DNA from: Zerene cesonia
Taxonomy: Eukaryota; Arthropoda; Insecta; Lepidoptera; Pieridae
Direction of reading: 5' to 3'
Assembly (NCBI RefSeq): GCF_012273895.1
Contig: NC_052102.1
Location: forward strand, 4,300,917 to 4,364,916
DNA length: 64,000 bases
Each line of letters begins with the position of its first letter. Position 1 is the first letter of the stretch. A model generated the notes under the pieces. It saw only the letters and a list, made by a program, of their open reading frames with translations. It had not been told where the DNA came from and searched no databases. Of this stretch, positions 48,738 through 61,100 are shown piece by piece. Made by a program: the position numbers and the translations under genes.

Positions 48738-51700
48738 TTATTTTAACATTGTTTTCATCAGGCGTAATACAAGAGGATCGTTCTCTATTTTTTAATTCTT
48801 CCTCAGTTAACCGAATGCTTTCTTCGACACATGCAACGAATACCTCGAAAAATTCAAAGAAAGTCAGTTCAATGTTTAAATTCATTATTTTATCCTTTTC
48901 TATGATTTGAGGAAAGATTAAGGAGAAATATGATATCACTGTCTTACTGGAAAGGTTACTGATATTAAACAATTTCAAATCAGTCATCTCGCAATAATCG
49001 TCTACTTCTTGATTATCTGAAATAGTCAGTAGTTTGGAAAAATGTTTGCAGCGGTTATAAAATTAAATATATTCAATAAAAAAATAAAAAAGAACGTAGC
49101 TACGCTCAATTGTTCTGATTAATATCATATATAACCTGCGATAAAAGTTATCTCATCGCCGAAAACGTATGCATTTCGACCTAGTAAAACTTCTTCTTTC
49201 AAAGCTGGTTGTGGCATATCCGTGTAATGTGGAGGTCGTCGCATACCACATAGAAAGTCTCTTACAGTGCAAGGCTCTCCTAGACATCGATATAAATTAT
49301 ATACTCCTTTAAGAGGTACGAATGATCCATACCCACTTGTTAAACGTCCTGTAATAGTTATATCTATATTACAAAAATCTATACTTAGTTTAAACTATTT
49401 AGTGAACAAAACAAGAGGTAGTCAGAAAGATCTCTACCTTTTTTACGGCCAGCACCTGGTAAAACATCATTTTCCATAAAAATTCTAAATGCTCCCGCTA
49501 AAATAGTATCGGGCCTTTTTTCAGGCAATTGGTGTTTCGCGTACAGCTTATTGGCTATCGAAATAAGACAGTGTAGAAATTGCCAAAAGTAAATTTTTTC
49601 AAATGGATTGTGTGGTGATCTAGCTAACCACTCTGGGTTAGCATGAAACATTCTATCTATTTCTACAAGAGTAAGTCCTTTCTCATGAATGTTACAATCA
49701 TAATATAATTGCCATAAATATAAACGTATAAGAATTGGTGTGTGGTATATTTCTTCATCGTTACAAATAGTTGCATATTGGTAATATATACGTTTAAGTT
49801 GTATTTCATAACACTGGAGGGATTTTCGCAAGGAATTCTCTTCAAATTTTAGGAAATCAACAAAATTAAAACTATCGCATTCCGTTTGTCGGTCATTTTT
49901 CTGAACAATGTAATCCAATGTTTTGTTGTTTTCCAAATATTCATTTATAATAGCGTCTCTTGTTTCTTGATCTTTATCCAGATTTTTAATAGCTTGTTCA
50001 ATGTGATAAAAAAGACCAATATATTCATCACAAATATCAAATTGATAAGGTTCTTGAGGCTGAGTTCTTTTATAATCCAGTGGTAAATTATTGCATTCGT
50101 TGTTAGTAGATAGTGGTCCAAAGTAATCATCAATAAACAAATTTTTATCTTGAAGTATTAATCCACTATTAGTTATAAATTTTCCCGCTCCGTGTTTATT
50201 ATTATTTTTAAACTCTCCCTTATAATACGATCCTAAACCGAAACCTAGGTTTAAGACACCATACCCATGACGTCGACCTCTCTCCCAATTGCCCCTATAA
50301 GCAATAATAGAAGGCAATGACATGGAATTGTTAAAATAAGAATCCCAAATATAAATTCCGTATCCAGACATGACACCATTCTTCCATGCGCCTCTGTAAA
50401 ACTATAAATACAAGATGAAACGAATCCAAAATCTAGAAATCAAATAAAAAGCTCAATAAAAATAATGTGATCATATCCACTAACATCGTGATTTGGCCAT
50501 ATCATCAAACCTTTTCCGTCTCTTACATAATAATCCCAATCACCTTTATAGCCACTCAAAGCACAGTATTCACGTGATCCAAACCCATGCCGCACATTCT
50601 GAAATGTTAGAAGGCAAACTTGATAACCTACCTGATAATTATTTCAAAATTTAAATCGTATATTAAAATTTGTAAGAAACAACTAACGTGGACCCATTCA
50701 CCGGTATAGGAATTTTTAAAAGTTCCGGAAAAATATATGGCTCCAAGACCGTGTTTAGTACCACAGTGCCAACCTCCTGAGTACGAAAGTTGTTTCCGGG
50801 AATCAACGTACAGGCCTCTACCGTGACGAATATTTCCAACAAAATCCCCTTCATACCATGTATCATCTTTCCATTGAATGAGACCCTTACCGTTAATTTC
50901 GTTATCTTTGAATTGACCCTAAAGAAAACAAGGTAATTTATTACCTAAACAAAATTAGGCACATATTGCATACGAAATATTCATTTAAATGATATTAATT
51001 TAGAATCTGATGTTTATCCACGCCAGTAATGTTAAAGCGAAGAAAGATGTAAAGAAGCATCAAATAAAGAAGTAAAGTGCATTTTTACTAAATAAACGGT
51101 TCCATCTGCCCACTGGAATCGTCCTTCTCCATGCATGCACTTCATAGATATATCGCCCTCGTAAATATTTCCATTGCGAAACCTTATGATGGCTCTTTCA
51201 TCTGGAGATGCCCACCAACATTGTTGGATTGACAAATCAGTCTAAACAGTTTAAATGATAAATTAATCGATATGGTTACATTGTAAGCAATTCCAGTAAC
51301 TAGATTCCTATGTATCCACCTGTGCATTGTCGTAAAACTCCATTTTTGATTGACTTTTCTTATTTTTACTTGATTTAACTGCAAGTATACACATTTTTAC
51401 TTACAATACGAGTACTTTCACTATATTTGTTTATATGAATACTCCAAGGGTAAACCTAACTAACTATGAAGATTAAATACCTATTGACTTCTTTTTCTTG
51501 CTTCCAAAAGTTAACTCGCTAGCTGTCCGCGGAAAATCTGTAGTAACTTCTTCAACTTTTCTGGTTTCAATAACTTCCCAAGAATCCACTATATGGTCAA
51601 GCATTGATTCGAATAGCATAGTGACGAGCTCTTTTTGAACCGAGCCTTTCTGACGGGCTTCTAAGGAGGCGCCAGAATCGCTAACAAGACGCACAGTGGA

Positions 51701-51817
51701 TGCCCCGCGAGCAGTAGAAAATGCTTCATAATCGATTTTTTCATCTTTATTGTATTTTCCAACTATTAAAGAGCTCTCGCGTCTTGTAATAGTCCGTTGA
51801 GAATCAACGTAAAACAT
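48733..51817 (-). CDS. RSPH10B: Radial spoke head 10 homolog B (MORN protein)
   Basis: An axonemal radial-spoke-head protein, here probably of the sperm tail. Minus-strand exons: 51817-51481, 51378-51320, 51241-51089, 50918-50688, 50598-50485, 50401-49438, 49348-49136, 49016-48733. Phases agree and sum to 785 codons (784 aa; human about 870). About nine MORN repeats span roughly residues 150-390 (YEGDFVGNIRHGRGLY, YTGEWVHNVRHGFGS, YRGNWERGRRHGYGVL). A helical region with LTLVEIDRMFHANPEW and FEKIYFWQFLHCLI follows, then LTFFEFFEVFVACVE near the end. Exon 6 stays open past its donor (AAG|GTAGAG) to a stop at 49385, which would falsely truncate the protein. The stop codon lies inside an AATAAA. 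Confidence 0.88.
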
Positions 51818-52135
51818 CTATAAAATTGCTTTATAATATTTTGATGAAGTAAAATGATCACTAAGTCAAATTGACAGAGTTCGAAAACTATATTAGCTCT
51901 CGTAAAAAGGATAATATGAAAAATGCCAAATACTACGATACTAATTTTAAACTTTGGAAAATAAGAAAATATTCTTCGAAGATTTAGTGGTGTTGTATTT
52001 CATTTTCCACTAGCGTAGTCAAAGTAAAAGATAGACACTAGACACTCCCGGAGTAGGTATCTCCTCATAGTTCACGTACCTTAGTACAAAATTTCATCCA
52101 AATCCGCCTAGTAGTTCCTGAGTAGCGCGCTCAAG
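51818..52135. other. RSPH10B upstream region and repeat end
   Basis: AT-rich. From about 52000 a dispersed-repeat end is seen (atttcatccaaatccgccta, gttcctgagtagcgcgctc). No gene. Confidence 0.4.
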
Positions 52136-52340
52136 AAAAAAAAAGGTGTGTGTGCGATTCACACAGGATAGAAGTGAAACTTCAGTAAATCGACAAAAGA
52201 ATGAATAAAATAGTATGTATATTTCTGTCTCATTCTTTGCCGGCTTCATTCTACACATTTTTGTATTTGTGTCTCTTACCTATCGTTTTTCCGTTGCATC
52301 AGGTTTGAAAGCACAACGATTCTAAAGAAGTTTCACTTCA
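52136..52340 (+). mobile_element. MITE, left arm of an inverted pair
   Basis: It runs from 'aaggtgtgtgtgcgattcac' to 'agaagtttcacttca' and matches 39478-39660. An inverted copy lies at 52781-53004. Confidence 0.8.
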
Positions 52341-52563
52341 AAAAAATAATAAAACCTCCAGCTTTATATCTTAGTAGTACCTATACAAATATGAGTATAA
52401 GTACAGATAACATAATACCATACGAATAAGTATTGATTCAATAGTTACTTATGTATTGGAGATCTAACATAAACAATTACAGCAGTTTATTTAAAATAGA
52501 GGAAAATAAAAAGAAAATGAACCATTTAATTTTTAGTTTTATAGCATTGAAATGCTTTATAAA

Positions 52564-52693
52564 TGAGTAATTTTGAAAGAATAGAAAAAATTTTATCACG
52601 AGGCAGGATTCGAACTTGCGTTTCTTGCCTAACCGTTGCTACGGTACGGCTGTCTCGTGATCAAATTTTTTTCTATTCTTTCAAAATTACTCA
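52564..52693 (-). repeat. Fold-back SINE, 39-bp inverted arms
   Basis: The arms 52564-52602 and 52654-52693 are near-exact reverse complements (tgagtaattttgaaagaata ... cacgag). The interior, read on the minus strand, holds a tRNA B box (agttcgaatcc) related to the SINE at 5425. The left arm plus interior looks like a SINE 3' half, and the right arm its inverted tail. Confidence 0.8.
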
Positions 52694-52780
52694 GAAAATG
52701 AACCAATTTAAGGAAATGGTCGTAATTCGTTACAACAAGCATAGATGACATAATACTTATTCTGTACTATGAGTAATTAT

Positions 52781-53004
52781 TGAAGTGAAACTTCTTTAGA
52801 ATCGTTGTGATTTCAAATCTGATGTAACGGAAAAACGACAGGTAAGAGACACAAATACAAAAATGTGTAGAATGAAGCCGGCAAAGAATGAGACGGAAAT
52901 ATACATACTATTTTATATTTTATATATATTCATCTCATTCTTTTGTCGATTTACTGAAGTTTCACTTCTATCGTGTGTGAATCGCACACACACCTTTTTT
53001 TTTT
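52781..53004 (-). mobile_element. MITE, right arm of an inverted pair
   Basis: The reverse complement of the 52136 copy, with a 20-base AT insertion (ttttatattttatatatatt area). Both end in 'gtgtgtgcgattcacac'-type sequence. Confidence 0.8.
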
Positions 53005-53292
53005 AATTCTATAGTATTCGTATAAGTGATATTAAACTGGTAGGTACATAATTGAAACGACCATATTTTATTTGTCATAATTTTGTATTTTCACAAGAAA
53101 TTTTATCTTTCTCTTCAATTTCCGTTCAGAATGTACATTATTATAGTAAGGTCTTCTAGATGCACTCTGCATTAAATCAGAAGTATGTGTTAAACCCTCG
53201 TTTAACACAGAACGACCTATCAAAAAAATTGCAGTTTATTATACGCACTTAAAATTAATATCTACAAAAGCGAACAAATGATTTTGAAAAAT

Positions 53293-53515
53293 TTAACCCC
53301 ATTTCCAAAATTTCCAAGGCCAGTATTTCCAAGACGATGAAGGACTGTCTTGACGTCCATCGTTTGCCGTGCTGCTGAAACTTTCTACCGGTATTCTTTC
53401 GAGAGATTGACTTTCTCCAGCCGTTTCTCCTCTCAAACACGAACTCAGACATCCCATCACAGTGCAGATTAACAGAGTCTAAAATCATCAAAGCCACATA
53501 AGCACTATTTTTCAT
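53293..53515 (-). CDS. Candidate secreted Trp-rich peptide precursor, frame broken
   Basis: On the minus strand an ATG at 53515 starts a signal-peptide-like run (MKNSAYVALMIL, 12 codons). One extra base (53479) then shifts the frame, and the next frame continues the hydrophobic core without a break (TLLICTVMGCLSSCL). It goes on through an acidic, Ser-rich spacer (GETAGESQSLERIPVESFSS) to a Trp/Lys-rich end, WKYWPWKFWKWG, then stop. A final Gly before stop is the usual donor for C-terminal amidation. This layout (signal, anionic spacer, cationic aromatic peptide) is that of antimicrobial or neuropeptide precursors. Either it is a one-base pseudogene or assembly error, or TTTTAG before 53478 is a splice acceptor with an unseen first exon. 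No homologue is known to me. Confidence 0.4.
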
Positions 53516-53792
53516 CAGTTGTTTGATACATAAATAATAATTAATTGAAATAACAATGTATGCAATTGCTAGGCCTAATGGATTGATTAGGCCCAAATCA
53601 CTATTAAATGCAAACATTTGCCATTTTTATGGCTTATTTCAATTATCTGTATAGGTATATGTGTATATAGGTATACTTCACTATATTCTAGAACCAATCG
53701 ATATATTTTTATGAGCGCTGATTCGTTTGATTCGTCTCTCAAATTGCATTAAAATAAATAAGGTTTGAAGCTCTAATATAGGCACTTATGTA

Positions 53793-54021
53793 ATCTATGT
53801 ATATATATAAAAGAAAGTCGTGTTAGTTACACTATTAATAACTCAAGATCGGCTAAACCGATTATGTTGAAATTTGGTACAGAGATAGTTTTGGACCTGA
53901 CATAGGATAGTTTTTATCCCGGAAATCTAACGGGAACGGGAACTTTGTCGGTAACGCTCCGAGTCTATCTTACCCGTGACTACGCGAGCAAAGCCGCGGG
54001 CGGAATACTAGTATAATATTA
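53793..54021 (+). repeat. Dispersed repeat ending at a gap
   Basis: It begins 'gtatatatataaaagaaagt', passes 'ggctaaaccgattatgttga', and ends 'gcaaagccgcgggcggaata' + ctagtataatatta. Its last 77 bases are repeated exactly after the gap and at 29625-29701. Confidence 0.6.
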
Positions 54022-55021
54022 NNNNNNNNNNNNNNNNNNNNNNNNNNNNNNNNNNNNNNNNNNNNNNNNNNNNNNNNNNNNNNNNNNNNNNNNNNNNNNN
54101 NNNNNNNNNNNNNNNNNNNNNNNNNNNNNNNNNNNNNNNNNNNNNNNNNNNNNNNNNNNNNNNNNNNNNNNNNNNNNNNNNNNNNNNNNNNNNNNNNNNN
54201 NNNNNNNNNNNNNNNNNNNNNNNNNNNNNNNNNNNNNNNNNNNNNNNNNNNNNNNNNNNNNNNNNNNNNNNNNNNNNNNNNNNNNNNNNNNNNNNNNNNN
54301 NNNNNNNNNNNNNNNNNNNNNNNNNNNNNNNNNNNNNNNNNNNNNNNNNNNNNNNNNNNNNNNNNNNNNNNNNNNNNNNNNNNNNNNNNNNNNNNNNNNN
54401 NNNNNNNNNNNNNNNNNNNNNNNNNNNNNNNNNNNNNNNNNNNNNNNNNNNNNNNNNNNNNNNNNNNNNNNNNNNNNNNNNNNNNNNNNNNNNNNNNNNN
54501 NNNNNNNNNNNNNNNNNNNNNNNNNNNNNNNNNNNNNNNNNNNNNNNNNNNNNNNNNNNNNNNNNNNNNNNNNNNNNNNNNNNNNNNNNNNNNNNNNNNN
54601 NNNNNNNNNNNNNNNNNNNNNNNNNNNNNNNNNNNNNNNNNNNNNNNNNNNNNNNNNNNNNNNNNNNNNNNNNNNNNNNNNNNNNNNNNNNNNNNNNNNN
54701 NNNNNNNNNNNNNNNNNNNNNNNNNNNNNNNNNNNNNNNNNNNNNNNNNNNNNNNNNNNNNNNNNNNNNNNNNNNNNNNNNNNNNNNNNNNNNNNNNNNN
54801 NNNNNNNNNNNNNNNNNNNNNNNNNNNNNNNNNNNNNNNNNNNNNNNNNNNNNNNNNNNNNNNNNNNNNNNNNNNNNNNNNNNNNNNNNNNNNNNNNNNN
54901 NNNNNNNNNNNNNNNNNNNNNNNNNNNNNNNNNNNNNNNNNNNNNNNNNNNNNNNNNNNNNNNNNNNNNNNNNNNNNNNNNNNNNNNNNNNNNNNNNNNN
55001 NNNNNNNNNNNNNNNNNNNNN
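54022..55021. other. Assembly gap, 1000 N, probably closable
   Basis: Exactly 1000 N. The 77 bases before it and the 77 bases after it (55022-55098) are identical, as expected for two de Bruijn contigs overlapping by one k-mer. Confidence 0.95.
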
Positions 55022-55098
55022 TTGTCGGTAACGCTCCGAGTCTATCTTACCCGTGACTACGCGAGCAAAGCCGCGGGCGGAATACTAGTATAATATTA

Positions 55099-58000
55099 AA
55101 ATGTAATTACCTTAGAGTCCATTATGTGCTTCGACTGGGATTATAGTGATACAATAAACAATAAGACGTCGATAGCTTTGACGACTGTATTCTCAAACTA
55201 TAATCCAAATACGATGTAAGTATATTAGTTATTATTTTATTTACTTTACCGAATTAGCGATTACTTAAGAACGGTTAAGTCATACGTTTACTGTACAACT
55301 ATGCTCATTATGACTGAAGCAAGCATATTGTGCTAATTCCAAATTACCCAGGAATGTAGTATTCAAAACTAGTTTACATGTAACTGTCTGGTACAGTTTT
55401 TATGTAATGTTATGAAATTATAGAATTTTAAGTAAAATGCTACAATAGGATTGCGATAAAAATTTAGTACTGAAAGATAATCGATAAATAAATTAAATGA
55501 TCGAACTCATTATGAAAAAATATTTATTACTTTCACAGCTGATATAAACTCTGGATTAATAACAAGAGAATATTAACATTTAATGTTACGCTATAATGCT
55601 ACTTCATACAGATTATGTGACTGTGATAACACAATATGCATTATGCATGAGTCTTATTTTCATAAAGTACGTTGGGATAAATATATGAAAATTACATTGT
55701 CACAATAAACAAATTGCTCAAGATATGAGAACATGAAATAATATTTATAATCTAAGTTAGATTATAAATCGTCAAGTATTTTAAATGTTTTTTATTTGCA
55801 CTAAAATGATACGCTATAAATAAGGATAATAGGTTTAGATACAGCTTAGAATAATAGGCCGGTAAAGCCTAGATCGAGACTTTCTACAAGCATTTCGTCA
55901 GATGACGGTCATTCGGGGGTTCAACACAGGACCCCCTCACGGTTTATTTAATATTAATTTTTTTTTAAACTCAAATGTTTTTGTATGACCGCGATAAGAC
56001 AAGCTTTAATTTAATATTAACCATCTAATACCTACATCACATAAACGACTGTCTAAAGAATATCGATCACAGACTTCAATAATTATCCCTTGGACTTTAA
56101 ATAATGCAAGGTTTTGTGAAATTGTCTTAACAGAAGTAGGGTGGGTAACGGGTATAATACTTGGAACTTGCATTGCTTAATATATCAACTGCTACAATGA
56201 TTTATTATACAAACAAATAATGGCAAGAAACTTATAAAATAAATAACAATAGGAGTTTATAAATAATAAAAAAACAATGGCTTATCTTCGTCACACTTAC
56301 TCGTTTCATAGTAGTACATATTTCAATCTTACACAATAAAAGAATCATTTCAAAAATGGAGCGAGCAAGAACCGTTTTTTAGAACGTTGATGTACCTGAC
56401 ATCAGAGTATCAGAGGGAGTTCCCTGATACTCTAGAACCCTTAGCAACCTTTACAAAATTAACAATTCGGTATTAAAACATAACATCTCTCTTCATTAAC
56501 AAATTTTACGTAGAAAATGCATTTAGCGGGTTGGAATTGGGTATTTTGCATTTGATAAGGAGACCTCGTCGGTGACGATGGGAATGTTTCTTATTCTGTG
56601 GCTCGAGATAAGCTATTAACATAAATAAAGTAAGCACATAAAAAAAAAGAGATAAAAAAATTCGACTTTATACCTATTTCTGAAAGCTGACACATTACAG
56701 ATTATCAATAACCATTAAAATATATATAGTATCATAATATATAATAAATAATTCGTAGTTTGTACTGCATGGTAGATACAATAATTAATACGCATACAAA
56801 CATGTTGTGCAATTGATCACACTTTTACTAAATATATATATTATTATATATATAATTGTGCATTTCATTTTCAACTAGCTATATCTCTATATGAATTGAT
56901 GTAGTCTTATTAATATAATTTATCCTAAAAATAGCAAAAAATACATATGACTACAATACCAATAAAATATTAACGTAAGTAAATAAAATCAAAAAAACAA
57001 CACAAATTTTGACATCAGCACAAATCATACCCAGTTAGCATCACAACAATTTAGATTAGAGATAGAAGCAAAATTAAATCAAACTATTATCAATTAATTT
57101 CATAAGACAAAATAAATAAAATCTAACCAATAAAGTATAATAATTTAATACATAAATTTTCTTTGGCCTCGTTTTTAAGCTGAGCTAGATACTAGGTATC
57201 TTAGAATAGTATAGTCACTAATTTAAGGTCTACAAACGTACCTCGCGACGTACAGCTAACGACACACTATTTCCCTGTAAAGTCATCAGAAACATTTGAT
57301 ATTAGATATCATGAATAATCCGAAGGGATCCGCGTGCATAATAATCTTTCTTGTTCTCAATAATCTCCATTACGATATTAAATGACGTGTGTTTGATTAC
57401 ACTAATTAAGATGTTGTTAAAAAGTTTGAGAAAAAATTAAGAGGTGAAACTAAAAAGCCTATAAGATAGATAGTGCTAAATTCTGAGTTGGCTACACAAT
57501 GTCACATTACATTGAAATATTTACATACATTACTGAACATGTAAAATTCATGTTCAATAATAAATGCACTCGGCATACTATCTAACGAAAACATCTATTA
57601 GTAAAAACCGTTTTACTTCATCTATTTGATTGATTGCAAATCACATATTTATCACACATCTTTTCGTAATCGAGACAATAGAAGGCGTATCCTTCCGAAA
57701 CTCCGATCGGTTGTATGTTCGTGGAAATTCACCCCCATTTATATAATAAAAACCCAAGATGCAGTCTCGTACAAACGTAACGCTTGAAAGTGTCGCTTAG
57801 CACTCACCAATAATACCTACGAAGTTAGTTATGCTTTATATATATACATAACATTTTCTAAATCCAACCTTACGTGTATTACTTAAAGTTGATTTTACAA
57901 CGTGTGCGTACGATTGCGCCTAGACGCGAGTGACACGACACTATTTGAAATGAGACATGACATTTCATACTGACGTATATGAAACGTTGACGCTGTCGTA

Positions 58001-58148
58001 CATCTTGGGTTTGTCCATCAGTGCTCGCCCCCTCCCCCCTCCCCTCACCCCTCTATATCCACGCGTTGGCCCGCAAGTTGTCCACGATGCTGGCCCGCCT
58101 GCGGTGGTACGTCCGCAGACACGGCTCGAAGGCCAGCCGGCGCCAAGG
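55099..58148. other. Region downstream of Cables, probably part 3' UTR
   Basis: AT-rich; I see no gene. Part of it may be the Cables 3' UTR. A short hairpin (AGAGTATCAG ... CTGATACTCT) lies at 56404-56433. A GC-rich block begins about 58025 and runs into the last Cables exon. Confidence 0.35.
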
Positions 58149-61100
58149 TCACGAGTCGTGCAGCAGCCGCTGGTAGTGCGGGAACACCTCGTAGGGCGGC
58201 ACGTGCAGGCCGAACTCGAGCGCCACCAGCACAGCGAACTCGAACTTCATCAGATCCTTCCTGTTCACCCGGAATGTTGTTTCGATTCGCTGCGATGGAA
58301 AATTGATTTTTGAAATTGTTTTTATTTCGAATTAATGTTTTTCCACTATTGATAGTATTTATTTAAAAGACTAGGAGCGCCCCGCGGTTTCACCCGCGTA
58401 AGTCCGTATACCGTAGGAATATCGGGTTAAAGAGTTGCCTATGTTATTTCTGTTGTCTAGCTGTCTTCGTACTAAATTTCATTGCAATCGGTTTAGTAGT
58501 TTTTGCGCGAAAGAGCAGCAAACACACACACACATACTTACAAACTTTCGCATTTATAATATTAGTAGGATAGGATAGCAGGAAGTAGGATAATTATAAT
58601 TAAAATTAAATGAAGAATTAATAATTAATCATTAAAGTAGGAAGTAGGATAACTCATAATATGTAGGTACTATCTTTAAGTACTTCTTTGATTAAACAGA
58701 TTATTAGAAATGGCAACTTAATTACAAAAAACTTAACTACTATTTTTTAATTGACGTTTAAAAGTTATGAGCGAACTCAACACATCTCACTAAATTACTA
58801 TATCACAGTCTTCCGCTGCGTCTATGAACTCCAAAACTACTGCGCCAATTTTCAATTTTCATCTTGCTTCCACCCATAGATAGTTTAGTTCCTTTGAGAA
58901 TTTTTTTAGTATATAATTTGTAAGAGTTTTCGACTACGAGGCAAAGCTACGGAAGGCAACGTAATTCTTTATAAATATAACGTAATCTTACCTCTATCAG
59001 CGCTTTGAGCATTTCCCCTTTAACGTCATTGAGTTTGGCCGACAATAACAAACAGGCGCCAGCGCACAATTTTCTATTGTCCTTATTTATAAGGTTTGCT
59101 AAGATCAACTTTTCGAAATAAACATACGCTTGGGCGACGGAAAGTAAATCGATTCCGCCGCTATCATGTTTCGCTATCTTTCTCATCTCTTTCTTGATGC
59201 TGCGAAGTAAACACACGGTAAACATAAAATTAGCTTGCAATTACGGATATTTTCAAAATCTACATATCTCATAGTTCTAGTATAGTAACTAGTAAAAATT
59301 GTTTTTGAGATGAAGTTTATTTGGATTGGAATAAGGTAGATCTATGTTTAAAAAAAGCAATATATTTCAAGTTATTTATCGCTTGTCCTAGGGATTTCTT
59401 TGGTTGGATAAACATATTACTTTTAATAACTCAATGGCAAAAATATTCTGATTTTCATATTGAGATTTTTTTTACACATGAAAGTTCACAACGTCATAAA
59501 TACCTCCTTAATTTGCTAAGAGTTAGCTTGATGTGCGGGAATTTCTCCCTGAATTTGTCGTTTAGCTCTTTCTTCAAATCCTGAGGTCTGACGTAATCAA
59601 TTATTGACGTCATATACGAGGTGAACGTGAGCAGAGTCCTGTGCTTCCCCGCTATTAATTCAGGATCGTCAAGCACATTCGGACAATAATGCACCTGTAA
59701 AAAAAAGTAAATATTTCTATTTAAGTTTTTATTATTTACTAATGAATATCTATGTCTTTTCTACGTAAAGGGACATTGACGTCTCTGGAGGGAAGGCACC
59801 ACTCCAACTCCTATAATGACCAAATGACAACAATTCGTCATCAAACACATAAGAAATCACGTCAAGTGGTTGATAATCCACCGAGTTAACGAATAACAAA
59901 GCAATAGAAATATACAGTCGAATTGAGAACTAAACCATCGTTTTTAGGACGTCGGTTACCTCTATTTGTTCAGTGTATATTATGCCAGTTACACTTAAAT
60001 AATAACACACGTCACTGGACAAGAATACATACATTCTTGGATACATACAATAGTTGGACTGGACAAATGCAAACCGGTTATAATTATAACAGACTTAATT
60101 AAAAAATAATAATATAATTGATATATCAATTATAATATATCAATAAAAAAACAACGAAATTTAACGGGGATATATTTTGCAGAAAAATCTGAATTTCATA
60201 TTCACGAGACAAAGTATTATATATGACATGTATATCAGTAAAAACTAACTGAATGGAAACAACTGATACCTAGTACTTTTAAAAAGAGAATTCTTTGATC
60301 TTATATTTTTAACAAACAATTAAATATTCAATTGACTATTTTACTCAAAACTATATTTTTTCTATATTATGATATACATAATACGTACAGAAGAAATTTT
60401 CATTTCTTCTGTACGTATTATGTATATATATTTTACCTTTGCACTTCCATATTTTTGTGCTAAAAGTGCCTCTTCTTCCCAATCGAACGTTTTGTTTTCA
60501 ATCGATGAATGTGGAGGAGATGACGCTATTGTGCTTCTCTGAGCTGATTCATATGAGAAGCACCTAAAACCATATAATATAGAATTACATTACAAGTATA
60601 AAAAATGTTAGCAAAAGAATATTGCGATAAATTTTCGCAGTGCCCCCCTTATATACAAGCGCTATTTCTAATCAATACGAAAAGTACATGCAAAAAAAGC
60701 ACTTAAAATTACTCAAGCTGAAGAAAGGGGTAAAAACAAAGGAATGAACCAGTTAAAATGCATGCAAATAACCTTGCCACCAAGAGGAAGAACGAAAAAA
60801 ATTGAGTGGAGATTTTAAACCACTGGAGTTTCATACATTGTCGATAAATATTGCCCAGTATTGTGAAATAGGATTTAGGTTTTTGTTATCTATTAAAAAT
60901 ATTCTTCTGGTGTGCATAGCCTGCGCATTGCGTCATATTGCAGTTCATTATAAAATTAAAATTAGGAAAAAGTGCTTTAATTAGTACCTATCTTACAGTC
61001 CTCTTAATAGTACATTAAAAATGACATAAATTTTAATTTAATTTTTGTTCTGCTTGCCATTACAGTTTATATTTTAGGTTCAGCCAGTTTTAACTAGAAA

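Noticed and set aside
49886..50133. Short frames within RSPH10B exon 6
   Set aside because: Shadows of the real minus-strand exon.
57957..58313. 118-codon plus-strand frame
   Set aside because: It is the antisense shadow of the GC-rich last exon of Cables.
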